Below, one piece after another: positions 28,238 to 29,424 of a stretch of 29,424 nt of DNA. The translations under genes were made by a program, and so were the position numbers. Under the pieces are notes generated by a model. The model made no database searches. It was not told the DNA's origin and saw only the letters and a program-made list of their open reading frames with translations. Numbering within the stretch: the first letter of the stretch is position 1; each line of letters opens with the position of its first letter. The stretch is from Candidatus Altarchaeota archaeon. Lineage in GTDB: Archaea > Altiarchaeota > Altiarchaeia > IMC4 > QMZM01. The stretch covers positions 1-29,424 of the forward strand of contig WALD01000043.1 of the NCBI GenBank assembly GCA_015523055.1, given 5' to 3'.

Positions 28238-29424
28238 GATAAAAACAGGACTTGACAAGCTTGTATCGCTTGTAAACAAAAGGGGTGAGATTAAGCTATC
28301 TGATGCTGCAAAGATTCTTGGATTGGATGAAAAAGGTATTGAAGAGCTGGCAAAGATTCTATTGGAGCATGAAATCGTAGAGATTCACTATTCTATTGTG
28401 GGGGATAAGGTTCTCAAGAAGGGCAAGAAGCTGAGGGAAGCTATTTCTCCGGAGCAGGTCGTCAGGCACGTGGATGAAACCCTGAGAAAGAAAGGGATTG
28501 AGGAAACCAGAGAGAAGGAAAGGGTGGACAGGCTTCTGGGCGTCATGAAGAAGAAGATTGCCAAAAGAAGGCAGGAGAGGACCATAGGGGCTACACGGGT
28601 TATGCCGATAAAGAAACCTCCAGATATTAAGAGTCTTAATGAAACAGAAAAGAAACAACTGAAGATAATCAGACGAAGGGAAGAGGAGAGACGCCAGAAG
28701 GCCGTAGCGGAGGTGAGAAAGAAGGAGGCTGAGTTGAGGGAAGTAGCACCGGCCGAAGAGGTTGCTTTGAAGAAAAAAGAGATTGAATTGGGGAGGGTAC
28801 AGAAGGAAGAATGGGCTAAGAAAAGGGAAGAGGAAGAGTTCAGAGAGAAAGAGGCTGAGTTGGCCAGGATAAAGAGAAATGACGAAATTGCTATGCGGAG
28901 AGCAGAGGAGGAGCTAAAAAAGAGAGATTTAGAGTTGAGGAGGGTTAAGTCAGAGGAGGAGCTGAAGAGAAAGGAAACGGATGAACGGTTCAAGAAAATA
29001 GAGGAGGAGCTAAAAAAAAGAGATGAAGAGTTAGAGGATATAAAGCGTAAAGAAGAGGAGAAAGGAAAAGAAAAAAGAAAGACGCCAGAGGAAATAAAAA
29101 AGGACCAGGAGAGAAAGATTAAGCTATTTAGGGAGGTTGAACTGCTAAAAGAGATATCCAGAGAGGGTAAATCAATAGCAGAATTAGAATCACAGGTCAG
29201 GAAGATAAAAAAGGTCTCCGAAAAAACCCGAAAGGAACTCTCTTTGATTGAGGGTAATCTTCAGGAAACAGAACAGCAGATTAAGGAGCTTGATGTCAGG
29301 GAGAGAAAGATTGAGCAGGAAAAGGCTCAAAGGGAGAAGGAGATGGAGGAGATCAGGCAGAAGAAGGAGGGGATAGAGAAGGAGCAGCAGGATTTTCTCT
29401 CCAGGGAGGCGGAGATAAAGGAGA
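28224..29424 (+). CDS. Winged-helix plus coiled-coil protein, incomplete at window end
   Basis: At least 400 codons open to the window edge. It starts at the ATG at 28224, with GGAG 7 nt upstream, inside the last codons of purC. Residues 1-70 (GLDKLVSLVNKRGEIKLSDA, GLDEKGIEELAKILLEHEIV, EIHYSIVGDKVL) form a winged helix-turn-helix of the kind found in many uncultured archaea. From about residue 80 on there is only Lys/Glu/Arg-rich coiled coil (EEELKKRDLELRRVKSEEEL and so on), with no Trp repeats, so it is different from the 770-residue protein. A Pro-rich stretch ...RVMPIKKPPDIKSLNE lies near 125-140. It may bind DNA through the wing and a partner through the rod. The real length is unknown. 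Confidence 0.85.
   Translation, partial: MPGGKIKTGLDKLVSLVNKRGEIKLSDAAKILGLDEKGIEELAKILLEHEIVEIHYSIVGDKVLKKGKKLREAISPEQVVRHVDETLRKKGIEETREKERVDRLLGVMKKKIAKRRQERTIGATRVMPIKKPPDIKSLNETEKKQLKIIRRREEERRQKAVAEVRKKEAELREVAPAEEVALKKKEIELGRVQKEEWAKKREEEEFREKEAELARIKRNDEIAMRRAEEELKKRDLELRRVKSEEELKRKETDERFKKIEEELKKRDEELEDIKRKEEEKGKEKRKTPEEIKKDQERKIKLFREVELLKEISREGKSIAELESQVRKIKKVSEKTRKELSLIEGNLQETEQQIKELDVRERKIEQEKAQREKEMEEIRQKKEGIEKEQQDFLSREAEIKE

Noticed and set aside
28388..28993. 201-codon minus-strand frame within the last gene
   Set aside because: Ser/Phe/Leu-rich antisense shadow of the Lys/Glu coiled coil. The plus strand has a start with a Shine-Dalgarno site and is open to the edge.

Overview
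The window is archaeal. It carries a TFB-type transcription factor with a zinc ribbon, a Gar1-like H/ACA RNP protein, an Hjc Holliday-junction resolvase, the archaeal form of riboflavin synthase, a CTP-dependent riboflavin kinase and an archaeal RNase J. Several transcription units start with a TATA-like box about 28 nt upstream of the first codon and have no leader. There are no rRNA, tRNA or CRISPR loci. The lineage cannot be fixed from this sequence alone. A Cys-rich CGDGxC...CGICP motif in the big surface ATPase and the winged-helix start of the last gene resemble proteins I associate with DPANN/Altiarchaeota-like archaea, but the full set of late riboflavin genes and biosynthetic genes such as purC and ilvN argue against a highly reduced symbiont.

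Layout: (1) 1-548, a small toxin-antitoxin pair (RHH-like antitoxin plus MazF/PemK-like toxin). (2) 550-10118, minus strand: a 1459-residue membrane protein with an extracellular Ig-like ectodomain and a cytoplasmic HerA/DUF87-type ATPase, then a ParA ATPase, a 770-residue coiled-coil protein with regularly spaced Glu-Trp pairs, an 81-residue basic protein, and the riboflavin genes ribB-ribC-ribH. (3) 10305-11878, plus strand: an acetolactate synthase small subunit and an M50 site-2 protease with CBS region. (4) 11881-16733, minus strand: a 1073-residue TPR/beta-sandwich protein, a MoxR AAA+ ATPase and a DUF434/NYN-type predicted nuclease. (5) 16786-18567 argS. (6) 18654-19734, minus strand: a YqjD/YqjE-like pair of small membrane proteins and hjc. 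(7) 19768-20876, plus strand: a CoaC-like flavoprotein and an AMMECR1 protein. (8) 21021-22617, minus strand: gar1-tfb-ribK. (9) 22670-29424, plus strand: M42 aminopeptidase, DUF1015 protein, a two-gene cassette (68-residue protein plus retropepsin-like protease) flanked by exact 54-bp direct repeats, RNase J, purC, and a winged-helix/coiled-coil gene that runs off the end.

How the genes may work together: the flavin genes (ribB, ribC, ribH, ribK) cover the late steps from ribulose 5-phosphate to FMN, and a flavoprotein lies nearby. The gar1-tfb-ribK operon joins RNA modification, transcription initiation and flavin synthesis. The ectodomain-ATPase, ParA and Trp-ladder coiled-coil genes look like parts of one envelope- or chromosome-associated machine, and I consider this the best candidate for an undescribed system. 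The TPR-MoxR-NYN operon resembles a MoxR chaperone system in which the usual DUF58/VWA partner is replaced by a duplicated TPR/beta-sandwich protein. No stretch above 300 nt lacks a gene; the longest gap (25722-25992, 271 nt) holds the second 54-bp repeat, a hairpin and a cluster of GAATTC sites.
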